Source: an uncultured bacterium (GTDB lineage: Bacteria > Bacteroidota > Bacteroidia > Bacteroidales > Bacteroidaceae). From it: a stretch of 64,000 bases of DNA. The notes below the pieces were generated by a model. It did no database searches. It saw only the letters and a program-made list of their open reading frames with translations, and was not told the origin of the DNA. Positions 1 through 8,346 of this stretch are shown piece after piece; within the stretch, counting starts at the first letter, position 1; every line of letters starts with the position of its first letter. The stretch covers positions 1 to 64,000 of the forward strand of contig CAJMNM010000010.1 in assembly GCA_905214795.1 (NCBI GenBank), in the 5' to 3' direction. Position numbers and translations under genes: made by a program.

Positions 1-300
1 GTGATAAATAATTTATTTTTGTCCAATAACTGTAACGGTTATTTAGGACTAGTCAATTGGTGATATAAAGAACCTTCATTGTTTTATTCTTATCTGTTAA
101 TACCAATATGCCCAACAGCCATAATCTTCTCTAATGCCCTGTTACTAAATCAGACAATGCCCCGCAACATATTCTGACAAAGATATTCTTTTAAACTGAA
201 AGAATCAAATCGCGAATATAAATAATAAAAGTACCTGTCTCTTACAATAACCTTGCACCACATCATTCCATTAACATGGATAAAGAAAATAAACGTTTCT
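1..300. other. Intergenic DNA, window start
   Basis: AT-rich sequence with no convincing gene. The only open frame (minus strand, about 150-335) would start inside the promoter of the polysaccharide operon and resembles no family I know. A TATTTTTG match at 14-21 could be a -7 element, but its upstream partner would lie outside the window. A weak inverted repeat (ATAACTG/CGGTTAT) is at about 26-42. Confidence 0.5.
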
Positions 301-332
301 TTTGGACAGGCAAAAGAGAATAAGTAACTTTG
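301..332 (+). promoter_or_regulatory. Bacteroidota-type promoter of the polysaccharide operon
   Basis: TTTG at 301-304, a 20-nt spacer, then TAACTTTG at 325-332. This fits the Bacteroidota consensus TTTG-N19-21-TAnnTTTG exactly. It leaves a leader of about 130 nt before the acyltransferase start at 472; I see no recognisable riboswitch or terminator in that leader. Confidence 0.7.
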
Positions 333-471
333 CAATATTACATTATATTTTTAACAGGGCTGAATGTCTGTAAGATGAAAGTCCGTACTCCATATACTTA
401 TCGTACAAAGACCTTTTATACCGGGCATCCCTGATTCCCTGCATGAAAGTTCACTTTAGCTGCTAAAAGTA

Positions 472-1146
472 ATGCTCATGGACAAAATTTTGATGAAGAT
501 TCCGTTATTACGCTCCTTTCTCCGTCAATGGGAACTTACAAAGTTCCAAAAAACATGGAAAAAGCGTAATAGTCATAACCGCACTGCTGCCATGAACCGT
601 TTTCCTATGGAGTGTGTATCTGTAGGTAAAGGTACTTATGGCGAATTACATATCCTGAGTTATTTACCCGAAGCAGAAAAACTCGTAATCGGCAACTATG
701 TATCACTGGCCCCGAATGTACAATTTATTTTGAGTGGCAATCATCAGACCGACACACTATTCACATACCCCATCCGTTCTACGCTAAATGGCAGACACTG
801 TCCGGAAGACAGCCTCAGCAAAGGTCCTATTATCATTGAAGACGAAGTATGGATTGGTTACGGTGCCATTATACTTTCAGGAGTAACCATCGGAAAAGGA
901 AGTATCGTAGCAGCCGGCTCTGTTGTCACCCGTGATGTACCCGCCTATGCCATTGTTGGCGGTAACCCGGCTCACATTATCAGATACAGAGTACCCGAAG
1001 AAGTAATACCTGTTATCAGTTCATTTTCAATGAACGACTTACAAGAAGACACCATAAAGCGTCACCTCAACGATTTATATAAACCGTTGCGTACAAAAGA
1101 AGACGCCATGAACTTATTGAAAGAACTTAGAAATGGAAACAAATAA
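472..1146 (+). CDS. Hexapeptide-repeat acyltransferase
   Basis: This is a 224-residue left-handed beta-helix acyltransferase of the CatB/xenobiotic acyltransferase type, which transfers acetyl or another acyl group from acyl-CoA to a sugar or nucleotide sugar. Imperfect hexapeptide turns run from about residue 65 to 165 (LVIGNYVSL, PIIIEDEVWIGYGAIILSG, VTIGKGSIVAAGSVVTRDVP), ending in the AIVGGNPAHIIR motif typical of the family. His in SGNHQTD (about residue 90) is the likely catalytic base. It is the first gene of a six-gene operon and overlaps the next by 14 nt, so it probably acylates the surface polysaccharide made there. ATG at 478 is an alternative start. No signal peptide is evident, so it is cytoplasmic. 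The family call is secure; the acceptor is unknown. Confidence 0.88.
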   Translation: MLMDKILMKIPLLRSFLRQWELTKFQKTWKKRNSHNRTAAMNRFPMECVSVGKGTYGELHILSYLPEAEKLVIGNYVSLAPNVQFILSGNHQTDTLFTYPIRSTLNGRHCPEDSLSKGPIIIEDEVWIGYGAIILSGVTIGKGSIVAAGSVVTRDVPAYAIVGGNPAHIIRYRVPEEVIPVISSFSMNDLQEDTIKRHLNDLYKPLRTKEDAMNLLKELRNGNK

Positions 1147-2236
1147 CAAACGCCACGTACGTGTCATCGCATTCTATCTGCCTCAATTCCATCCCACTCC
1201 GGAAAACGACCGCTGGTGGGGAAAAGGTTTTACCGAATGGACCAATGTAGGTAAAGCAAAACCACTCTTCAGAGGGCACTATCAGCCTAAAGTTCCTGCT
1301 GATTTGGGATATTATGACCTCCGTGTACCCGAAACGCGTGAGGCTCAGGCAGAAATGGCGCGCGAATACGGTATAGAAGGTTTCTGTTATTGGCACTATT
1401 GGTTTGGTAATGGCAGACAACTCCTGCAACGTCCTTTCAACGAAGTTCTTCAAAGCGGAAAACCAGACTTCCCGTTCTGTCTGGCATGGGCTAATCACAG
1501 TTGGGAAGACAAGCAGTTCAGTAAAGACGGCGGACACAAAATGCTGATGGAACAGCTCTACCCCGGAGACGAAGATTACATCGCACATTTCAAGGCCGTA
1601 CTTCCTGCATTCAAGGACCCACGTTACATCCGTGTTAACGGCAACCCGCTGTTCGTTATTTATTCACCTATGATGGTACCGGACATGGCCCATTTCATAG
1701 AACTTTGGCAACAACTGGCAGCTAAAGAAGGGTTTCATATCCACTTTGTGGGACACACCAGCAAAACCGAAGAACTGCCATTATACCGTCAGTGGGGATT
1801 CGATGCCACCATTATGGTGAGACTTTTCGGCATATTCCAAAAAGGTTATACCCTGTTGGAACGCATGAATGCCAAATTCCAGCGCGTAGCTTTCAATCAG
1901 GGACGACGCATTGAATACAGCCGCGCCGCACGATATTTTACAGGACCGGAAGATCGTGCCAATGATTGTTATCCAACCTTAATACCCAATTGGGACCACT
2001 CTCCACGCTCCGGAAGAGCTGGACACATCCTGATTCATTCCACACCCGATAAATTTGAAAAGCATGCAGAAGAAACATTCCGCAATGTCATTCATAAACC
2101 GGAAGAAGAACGCATCGTCTTTTTAAAATCATGGAACGAATGGGCTGAAGGCAATTATATGGAACCGGATTTAAAATATGGCCGTGGTTATCTGGAAGCT
2201 CTCAAAAAAGCAATCCATAATGTATTTGGCCAATAA
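1133..2236 (+). CDS. WbsX-like (GH99-like domain) polysaccharide biosynthesis protein
   Basis: The 367-residue protein matches the WbsX family, annotated as glycosyltransferases and carrying a GH99-like TIM-barrel fold. The diagnostic opening VIAFYLPQFHPTPENDRWWG and the GFTEWTNV block occur within the first 40 residues, followed by YGIEGFCYWHYWF (about residue 75-87) and the late block FLKSWNEWAEGNYMEPD (about residue 328-345). WbsX proteins occur in O-antigen and capsule loci, and their exact reaction is poorly defined. The start overlaps the acyltransferase by 14 nt, which implies translational coupling. No signal peptide is visible. The family call is firm; 'glycosyltransferase' as an activity rests on family annotation only. 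Confidence 0.88.
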   Translation: METNNKRHVRVIAFYLPQFHPTPENDRWWGKGFTEWTNVGKAKPLFRGHYQPKVPADLGYYDLRVPETREAQAEMAREYGIEGFCYWHYWFGNGRQLLQRPFNEVLQSGKPDFPFCLAWANHSWEDKQFSKDGGHKMLMEQLYPGDEDYIAHFKAVLPAFKDPRYIRVNGNPLFVIYSPMMVPDMAHFIELWQQLAAKEGFHIHFVGHTSKTEELPLYRQWGFDATIMVRLFGIFQKGYTLLERMNAKFQRVAFNQGRRIEYSRAARYFTGPEDRANDCYPTLIPNWDHSPRSGRAGHILIHSTPDKFEKHAEETFRNVIHKPEEERIVFLKSWNEWAEGNYMEPDLKYGRGYLEALKKAIHNVFGQ

Positions 2237-2281
2237 TTATCACATTATTATCTAGTTATTTAAAAACGTACCAAAAAAGAT

Positions 2282-3397
2282 ATGAACAAGCCTAAAATAG
2301 CACTCGTCAAACAGGAAGTGTACCAGGATCTTTACGTTTGTCCGGTCACAGAAAAGAATGCAGCAAATATTCTGTTCTCCTCCATGGGACGTGTAGGCCC
2401 AATAGGTTTAATGGCCGACCTTGATGCCGATTTCTATATTGTCAAAGAGGAACCCGAAATGGAAACACAAATATACAAAAAGGTCATACCTCATATCGCA
2501 AAATATCTTTATCTGCTCAAAACGGAAACACTGGACAAAATACCCGGTCAGGAATTCAAACAGCCGGGAAGTCCTTATCCTAACGGCAAATTTGCAGTAG
2601 ATTGTCACGATATAGACTGGGCACAATATGACATTGTGATTTCCATCAATGTCAGTTTGCCGACTTCAGTAGTCCGACAATATCCACAAACTTTATTTGC
2701 CTACATGATTGGTGAGGCAAACATGGCTACCAGACGTGTACATTTCGGTTATGACATTACCCTGAACCAGATGGCCCGTGGCATTGTTGCCCAACAATGC
2801 GGAATTGTCGACTTTCCCTATACATTTGTCGGTAGCGATACACTTGAACGAATCATGCGGCAGTACACCGGTCGTGCTCCCAAGAAAGAGGGTATCTTTA
2901 TGGAGATAAACTCTACAACCGAACGTCCTGTCACGAAAGCACCGGCTCATTTCAAGCCGTTAATTGATGCCGGTTATAACATCATTCTGCATAAACAAAA
3001 AATATACGACAATCTGCTGAGCATCTACGATGCCAAATATTTTGTCAAGATGGGCGGACGTACCATTCGCGGAAATTCTGTGGCAGAAGCCGTTTCATTA
3101 GGCGCTCTTGCCATTATGGACCGGAATGAGGTCATTCACAAGGAACTCATTATTGATGAATGCAATGTCAAGACCATGGATGAAATGGTTGCACTTATCA
3201 ATCGTCTGGAGACAAGTACTTCACTTTATCAGGATTTACTCGATAAACAGCGTGCGGCCTTACAGCATTACTTCTTCGACACGCCATTAAATTCATTATA
3301 CAATTGTCTGGAAGACAAGCGCCGACGCAAAGAACCCGCACCATATACATGGTGGAACAAGCTCTCTGACCGTTTGTGTTTTCTCAAAATCAAATAA
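2282..3397 (+). CDS. Probable atypical glycosyltransferase, polysaccharide operon
   Basis: I do not recognise this 371-residue protein as a well-defined family. The C-terminal half resembles the donor-binding half of GT-B enzymes: residues about 255-290 read KYFVKMGGRTIRGNSVAEAV then SLGALAIMDRNEVIHKELI, like the glycosyltransferase-1 pattern in which a conserved E and a small-residue stretch precede a loop. The N-terminal half includes DIDWAQYDIVISINVSLPTS (about residue 114-133), reminiscent of a Rossmann strand. It has no signal peptide. It lies between a WbsX-like gene and a GT2-like gene, 45 nt after the former and 5 nt before the ATG of the latter, so a role in the same surface glycan is likely. 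It could instead be a polysaccharide-modifying enzyme. Confidence 0.55.
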   Translation: MNKPKIALVKQEVYQDLYVCPVTEKNAANILFSSMGRVGPIGLMADLDADFYIVKEEPEMETQIYKKVIPHIAKYLYLLKTETLDKIPGQEFKQPGSPYPNGKFAVDCHDIDWAQYDIVISINVSLPTSVVRQYPQTLFAYMIGEANMATRRVHFGYDITLNQMARGIVAQQCGIVDFPYTFVGSDTLERIMRQYTGRAPKKEGIFMEINSTTERPVTKAPAHFKPLIDAGYNIILHKQKIYDNLLSIYDAKYFVKMGGRTIRGNSVAEAVSLGALAIMDRNEVIHKELIIDECNVKTMDEMVALINRLETSTSLYQDLLDKQRAALQHYFFDTPLNSLYNCLEDKRRRKEPAPYTWWNKLSDRLCFLKIK

Positions 3398-3402
3398 CAC
3401 CT

Positions 3403-4311
3403 ATGCCTGCACCTGTATTATTATTTGTCTATAACCGGCCGGATCATGTCAAACGTACGGTCGAAGCATTACAACACAACACATTAGCCGCACAAAGCAA
3501 TCTTTACGTCTATTCTGACGGTGCACGGGACGAATCGCAACAGGCTGCCGTCAATGAAGTCAGACAATTTGTCCGGACCATTACAGGTTTCAAATCAGTC
3601 ACCATAATCGAACGTCCTAAGAACTGGGGACTGGCACGTAGCATTATCGACGGCGTAAGTATCCGGGTTAACGAGGCCGGCAAAGTTATTGTACTTGAAG
3701 ACGACCTTATCACAGCTCCTTACTTTCTACAATTCATGAACGACGCTCTGGATCTTTATGAAAACGAACCACGCGTAGGACACATACAAGGTTGTGATTT
3801 TACCCAAGACCCGTCTCTACCCGATACATTCCTTATCAAATGGACAGGAAGTTGGGGATGGGGAACATGGAAACGTGCATGGAAATATTTCAATTCTGAC
3901 GGGCGGGCCCTACTTGACGAACTGGAACGCCGCAATTTGACTTATACCTTCGATTTCAATGGGAAATACGGATACACCCGCATGTTGCGCAGACAGATAG
4001 AAGGCAAAAACAATTCATGGGCCATACGATGGAATGCGTCTCTGTTCCTTAATGATATGCTGTCACTCAATGTAGGCAAATCACTGGTACAAAACGAAGG
4101 ATTCGACGGAAGCGGAACCAATTGCGGCGGTGGCGGTTTATATGCTTCTACGCTCTACATGAAACGTCTCCCGGTAGAACGTATCGAGCCCATAGAAGAA
4201 AACATACAGGCACGTATGGCATATGTACGTTACTATGCACGCACCAATTCGTTTATGGCCAAAGCAATCCGACGTATCAAACGGACATTAAAAGGCGATT
4301 TTGGAGCATAA
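3403..4311 (+). CDS. GT2-like (GT-A fold) glycosyltransferase
   Basis: This is a 302-residue predicted sugar transferase. The N-terminus PVLLFVYNRPDHVKRTVEAL is the usual GT-A nucleotide-binding start. VIVLEDDLITAPYFLQFMND (about residue 96-115) carries the acidic metal/donor-binding site (EDD), and TGSWGWGTWKRAWKYF (about residue 148-163) is a block seen in this bacterial glycosyltransferase subgroup. I chose ATG 3403 over GTG 3376 because it begins 5 nt after the upstream stop and directly precedes the GT-A strand. Cytoplasmic, part of the polysaccharide operon. Donor and acceptor cannot be read from sequence. Confidence 0.82.
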   Translation: MPAPVLLFVYNRPDHVKRTVEALQHNTLAAQSNLYVYSDGARDESQQAAVNEVRQFVRTITGFKSVTIIERPKNWGLARSIIDGVSIRVNEAGKVIVLEDDLITAPYFLQFMNDALDLYENEPRVGHIQGCDFTQDPSLPDTFLIKWTGSWGWGTWKRAWKYFNSDGRALLDELERRNLTYTFDFNGKYGYTRMLRRQIEGKNNSWAIRWNASLFLNDMLSLNVGKSLVQNEGFDGSGTNCGGGGLYASTLYMKRLPVERIEPIEENIQARMAYVRYYARTNSFMAKAIRRIKRTLKGDFGA

Positions 4312-4358
4312 AAATCTAAAAAAACGATGCAAGCCGCACACAAACAAATAAAAAATTC

Positions 4359-4366
4359 TACATTTG
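4359..4366 (+). promoter_or_regulatory. Possible internal -7 element before the GT4 gene
   Basis: TACATTTG matches TAnnTTTG and lies 18 nt before the ATG at 4385, in the only sizeable gap (73 nt) within the glycosyltransferase operon. No TTTG or TTG is seen at 19-21 nt upstream, so it may be weak or fortuitous. Confidence 0.3.
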
Positions 4367-4384
4367 CAGACTAATTTGTACACA

Positions 4385-5647
4385 ATGAGAGTCCTAATAG
4401 TCAATACATCTGAAAAGACAGGCGGCGCGGCTATTGCAGCCAACCGACTGATGGAAGCGCTGAAGAACAACGGAATCAAAGCTAAAATGCTGGTTCGTGA
4501 CAAAGAAACAGGCCAGATTACCGTAGCTACAATTCCGCACTCTCCTTTTCTCAAAGCAAAATTTATTTGGGAAAGATTTGTCATCTGGCGTGCCAACCAT
4601 TTCAAAAAGCATAATCTTTTTCAGGTAGACTTGGGCAATACAGGTACAGATATCACCTCATTACCCGAATTCAAAGAAGCAGACATTATTCATCTGCATT
4701 GGATTAATCAAGGTTTTCTTTCTCTGAAAAACATCAGACGAATCATTGAAAGCGGCAAACCCGTTGTTTGGACCATGCACGATATGTGGCCGTTTACCGG
4801 AATTTGTCATTATAGCGGCGAATGTATTAATTATCAGACTACATGCCATAACTGTCCGATGCTGATAGATGGCGGTAGTCAACATGATTTGTCAACAAAG
4901 ATATTCCGCCAGAAACAACATATGCTCAGAGGCGCACATATTACATTCGTTGCCTGCAGCAGATGGCTTGAAAGTATGGCTCAAAAAAGTGCCCTACTCG
5001 TTGGTCAACAGGTTACATCCATACCCAATACAATCAATGCCAATGTTTTCCATCCGGCAGACCGTCGCCAGGCACGTTTGCAATATAATCTGCCGTTAGA
5101 GAAAAAACTTTTATTATTCGGCTCGCTTAAAGCTACCGACGAACGTAAAGGACTGGCTTATCTGGCCGAAGCCTGCAAACTGATAAATGAGCAATCACCC
5201 GAACTGGCAGAACAGTTAGGTATCATTATTGTAGGCAAACAGTCTGAGGATGTACGCGACCGCTTTCCATTCCCTGTTTATGCCATTGATTATGTTGAAC
5301 ATGAACGTCGTATGGCACAAATCTACAATGCCGCGGATGCTTATGTCACACCATCGTTGGAAGACAACCTGCCAAACACCATCGTAGAATCTTTATCTTG
5401 CGGTATTCCCTGTGTTGGTTTCCGAATCGGCGGTATCCCCGAAATGATAGACCATCTTCAAAACGGATATCTGGCAGAACCACGCAACGCCGCCGATCTG
5501 GCAGACGGTATCCGATATGTTCTCCGGCCCGAGCTGAGTGAACATTTCTCAACGATGGCAGTCAAGAAAGCCCTGTCAGCCTATGGCGAAACCAATGTGG
5601 CCAATAAATATATCGCAATCTACCAACAAGCACTGAGAAAAAAATAA
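4385..5647 (+). CDS. GT4 family glycosyltransferase
   Basis: This 420-residue GT-B glycosyltransferase starts with MRVLIVNTSEKTGGAAIAAN, the opening typical of GT4 enzymes related to colanic-acid WcaC. The donor-binding domain has the EX7E motif in EDNLPNTIVE (E326 and E334) followed by CGIPCVGFRIGGIPEMI. A Cys-rich segment CHYSGECINYQTTCHNCPML (about residue 141-160) is usual for this subgroup. ATG 4385 was preferred over the upstream TTG at 4364 because the first beta strand begins immediately. It is a retaining transferase acting on the cytoplasmic side. It is 17 nt upstream of the next GT2 gene and surely co-transcribed with it. Confidence 0.9.
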   Translation: MRVLIVNTSEKTGGAAIAANRLMEALKNNGIKAKMLVRDKETGQITVATIPHSPFLKAKFIWERFVIWRANHFKKHNLFQVDLGNTGTDITSLPEFKEADIIHLHWINQGFLSLKNIRRIIESGKPVVWTMHDMWPFTGICHYSGECINYQTTCHNCPMLIDGGSQHDLSTKIFRQKQHMLRGAHITFVACSRWLESMAQKSALLVGQQVTSIPNTINANVFHPADRRQARLQYNLPLEKKLLLFGSLKATDERKGLAYLAEACKLINEQSPELAEQLGIIIVGKQSEDVRDRFPFPVYAIDYVEHERRMAQIYNAADAYVTPSLEDNLPNTIVESLSCGIPCVGFRIGGIPEMIDHLQNGYLAEPRNAADLADGIRYVLRPELSEHFSTMAVKKALSAYGETNVANKYIAIYQQALRKK

Positions 5648-5664
5648 ATTCTTTATATAAATTC

Positions 5665-6462
5665 ATGGAACAAGACCCTTACTCGAGTATCAGATTCACA
5701 ATTGCCACAGTTACCTATAATGCAGAAAATACACTGCAACGGACATTAGACAGCGTGGCCGCACAAACCTATCCCAACATAGAACACCTCATCATTGACG
5801 GTTGCTCAAAAGATCAAACCATGGAAATGGTACATCGTTATGTAGATGCCAATACCGGAAAAGAAATTCCACATGACATTCACATGATTCGTGAACCGGA
5901 CAAGGGACTCTATGACGCCATGAACAAGGCCATTGAGAACGCAGAAGGAGATTACATTTGCTTTCTCAATGCAGGAGATACACTTCACTCACCAGATACC
6001 ATCAGCCTGTTAGCCCGGAAAATAACCAAAGAAAAAAAGCAACCGGCCATTGTCTATGGAGAAACAGATTTGGTCGATGCCGAAGGCAATTTCATCCGTC
6101 ACCGTCGTTTACAGGCTCCAAAAAAATTACAATGGCGCTCTTTCCGCTGGGGAATGCTGGTCTGTCATCAATCTTTTTATACACGAACAGATATTGCCCA
6201 AAAAGAACGCTACAATCTGGAATACCGTTTTTCTGCTGATTACGACTGGTGCATACGTATTATGAAACAGGCAGCCAGGCTCAAATTGCCTGTTTACAAC
6301 AGCCAGCTGGTCCTTACCAATTACCTAAGCGAAGGACTTACCACTCAAAATCATCGTGAATCTCTGCTGGAACGATTTCATATTATGACCAGCCATTTCG
6401 GTTGGATTCCAACCATTATGCAACATATTTATTTCGTGCTCCGTGCCTTTCTGAAGAAATAG
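5665..6462 (+). CDS. GT2 family glycosyltransferase (WcaE-like)
   Basis: This 265-residue inverting GT-A enzyme opens FTIATVTYNAENTLQRTLDS, then has HLIIDGCSKDQT with D45 in the nucleotide-binding position and CFLNAGDTLHS, whose D105 takes the place of the second Asp of the metal-binding DxD. The pattern resembles WcaE-type colanic-acid transferases and other capsule or exopolysaccharide GT2 enzymes. There are no membrane segments beyond a hydrophobic C-terminal stretch. It is the last gene of the operon that starts at 472; a hairpin follows at 6509-6535. Specificity is unknown. Confidence 0.88.
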   Translation: MEQDPYSSIRFTIATVTYNAENTLQRTLDSVAAQTYPNIEHLIIDGCSKDQTMEMVHRYVDANTGKEIPHDIHMIREPDKGLYDAMNKAIENAEGDYICFLNAGDTLHSPDTISLLARKITKEKKQPAIVYGETDLVDAEGNFIRHRRLQAPKKLQWRSFRWGMLVCHQSFYTRTDIAQKERYNLEYRFSADYDWCIRIMKQAARLKLPVYNSQLVLTNYLSEGLTTQNHRESLLERFHIMTSHFGWIPTIMQHIYFVLRAFLKK

Positions 6463-6508
6463 AATTAACCATTTTCACATTTGGCCAGAACGTAGCATAT
6501 TCTGACGC

Positions 6509-6535
6509 ACCCGTTATAACCTGTTTATAACGGGT
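6509..6535 (+). terminator. 11-bp palindrome: operon terminator or operator
   Basis: ACCCGTTATAA at 6509-6519 pairs perfectly with TTATAACGGGT at 6525-6535 around a 5-nt loop. It lies 46 nt after the glycosyltransferase operon and is followed by TATGTATTTTTG, so it can serve as its terminator. It also sits where the upstream half of the next promoter (-7 element at 6540-6547) should be, so a protein-binding operator is equally possible. Confidence 0.6.
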
Positions 6536-6539
6536 TATG

Positions 6540-6547
6540 TATTTTTG
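6540..6547 (+). promoter_or_regulatory. -7 element of the GH43 gene
   Basis: TATTTTTG fits TAnnTTTG and ends 27 nt before the GH43 ATG at 6575. The expected -33 TTTG is missing; its place is taken by the palindrome at 6509-6535, which suggests either activator dependence or occlusion by a regulator. Confidence 0.45.
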
Positions 6548-6574
6548 TGTGTAAACATCTCAAGTTATTATACC

Positions 6575-8326
6575 ATGAAAAAAACAATTTTGTTACCCTT
6601 AATCTATTGTTGCTGCGCTTTTATATCTGTTTCCGCGCAACAAATGACTTCATTTGAAAAGGTAGGTTCCGGCGAGGAATCCGTTCAGGAATTTTTTCCC
6701 GGAGAACATCGTGCACGTCCTGTTTTGGGCGACTACACCAACTGTGGACGAATGGGAATTTTCTCAGGCGGACAAGATTTAGGAGGATCTAGCGGTTGGT
6801 ACACTGATTATCGTTGGGGAGATTTAGGAGACGGCACCTTTGCCAATCCGGTACTGAACGGCGATTATTCCGACCCGGATGTCATCCGTGTAGGCAAAAA
6901 ATATTACATGACCTGCTCTGAGTTCCATTTCATGGGTATGAATATTCTCGAATCAGATGACATGGTCAACTGGAAAATCATCGGACGCATATATAACAGA
7001 CTGGATTTAGACGGATATTCAGATATGACAAAATATGGCAACGGCAGTTGGGCGCCGGCCTTACGCTACCATGACGGCAAATTCTGGATGTTCGTATGCA
7101 CACCAAACGAAGGCCTGTTCATGTCCACAGCCACCGATGCGGCCGGCCCATGGACTCCGCTACATCAGGTCAAGAACATATCCGGATGGGAGGACCCCTG
7201 TCCGCTTTGGGATGATGACGGACAAGCATATTTAGGACGAAGCCAATTGGGTGGCGGCCCCATCATCATCCATAAGATGAGCCCCGACGGAAAAACATTA
7301 TTAGACGAGGGAAAGAAAGTCTATGAAGGTCCAACGGCCGAAGGAACCAAGCTTTTCAAGAAAGACGGTTATTACTACATCAGTATCCCCGAAGGTGGCG
7401 TCAGCGGAGGCTGGCAGACTGTCATGCGCGCTAAAAACATTTATGGTCCTTACGAACAGAAAAGAGTTCTGGAAATGGGTTCTACAAAAGTGAATGGTCC
7501 TCATCAGGGCGCATTGGTCGACACACCGGAAGGCGAATGGTGGTTTTATCATTTCCAGTCTACCGAACCTCTAGGACGTGTTGTCCATTTACAACCGGTC
7601 ATATGGAATGACGGTTTTCCTGAAATAGGAACCGATTATGACAAAAACGGTGTTGGCGAACCGATGAAAATCTGCAATAAGCCATCTACCGGTGTCAGCA
7701 ACACGCCTTACGCGCCACAGGCTAGTGATAATTTTGAAAGCACGGAATTAGGTTTACAATGGCAGTTTAACCACAATCCGCACGATGAATTCTGGTCGCT
7801 GACTGAGAAACCGGGCTGGCTGACCATCATTCCTCAAAAAACAGACAAGCTGCGCAATGCTGTTAACCAGCTCACTCAAAAGACTATGGGATACAAAGGT
7901 ATAGTCACCGTAAAAATTGATTTTTCAAAACTGCCTGTTGGTGGAAAAGCAGGAATAGAGTGTATTGGAAACAAATTTATCGGTGGAGGTATCATGATGA
8001 AAGAAGTTAACGGCAAACCATCTCCCGTTTTATACACAGAAACAGACGGCAACATAAAATCCAACAATCTGAACATTTCAGCTTTTATGGAGAAAGGCCT
8101 TTATATCAGGTTGGAAATTGACGCTTCACAGAACAAACATCAATTCTATTACAGTGTCAACAATGAAAAGTTCAACCCGCTTGGCGACGTATTCGAATCA
8201 GGTTCAGGTGACTGGAAAGGCAGTCGCATCGGCCTCTATGCCTATACCACTGAAAATACCGGCGGCAGCGCATCTTTTGATGATTTCACTTATTTGTTCG
8301 ACGGCCCCGGCGGACTTCGACACTGA
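6575..8326 (+). CDS. GH43 glycoside hydrolase (arabinofuranosidase/xylosidase type)
   Basis: This secreted 583-residue enzyme has a signal peptide (MKKTILLPLIYCCCAFISVS then AQ). The five-bladed propeller begins near residue 90 at NPVLNGDYSDPDVIR, with the inverting catalytic set visible: base D100 (SDPD), pKa modulator D207 (WEDPCPLW) and general acid E256 (PTAEGTKLF). After about residue 390 a C-terminal beta-sandwich of the GH43 xylosidase type follows (from QASDNFESTELGLQWQFN to the end). ATG 6575 was chosen over TTG 6545 because it starts the signal peptide. GH43 members act on alpha-L-arabinofuranosides, beta-xylosides or galactans; which one cannot be decided here. It is followed after 20 nt by an FG-GAP protein gene in the same operon. 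Confidence 0.92.
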   Translation: MKKTILLPLIYCCCAFISVSAQQMTSFEKVGSGEESVQEFFPGEHRARPVLGDYTNCGRMGIFSGGQDLGGSSGWYTDYRWGDLGDGTFANPVLNGDYSDPDVIRVGKKYYMTCSEFHFMGMNILESDDMVNWKIIGRIYNRLDLDGYSDMTKYGNGSWAPALRYHDGKFWMFVCTPNEGLFMSTATDAAGPWTPLHQVKNISGWEDPCPLWDDDGQAYLGRSQLGGGPIIIHKMSPDGKTLLDEGKKVYEGPTAEGTKLFKKDGYYYISIPEGGVSGGWQTVMRAKNIYGPYEQKRVLEMGSTKVNGPHQGALVDTPEGEWWFYHFQSTEPLGRVVHLQPVIWNDGFPEIGTDYDKNGVGEPMKICNKPSTGVSNTPYAPQASDNFESTELGLQWQFNHNPHDEFWSLTEKPGWLTIIPQKTDKLRNAVNQLTQKTMGYKGIVTVKIDFSKLPVGGKAGIECIGNKFIGGGIMMKEVNGKPSPVLYTETDGNIKSNNLNISAFMEKGLYIRLEIDASQNKHQFYYSVNNEKFNPLGDVFESGSGDWKGSRIGLYAYTTENTGGSASFDDFTYLFDGPGGLRH

Positions 8327-8346
8327 CATTACAAAATAAGAATACC

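Noticed and set aside
1127..1588. 153-codon minus-strand open frame
   Set aside because: Antisense to the WbsX-like gene, which shows strong family motifs.
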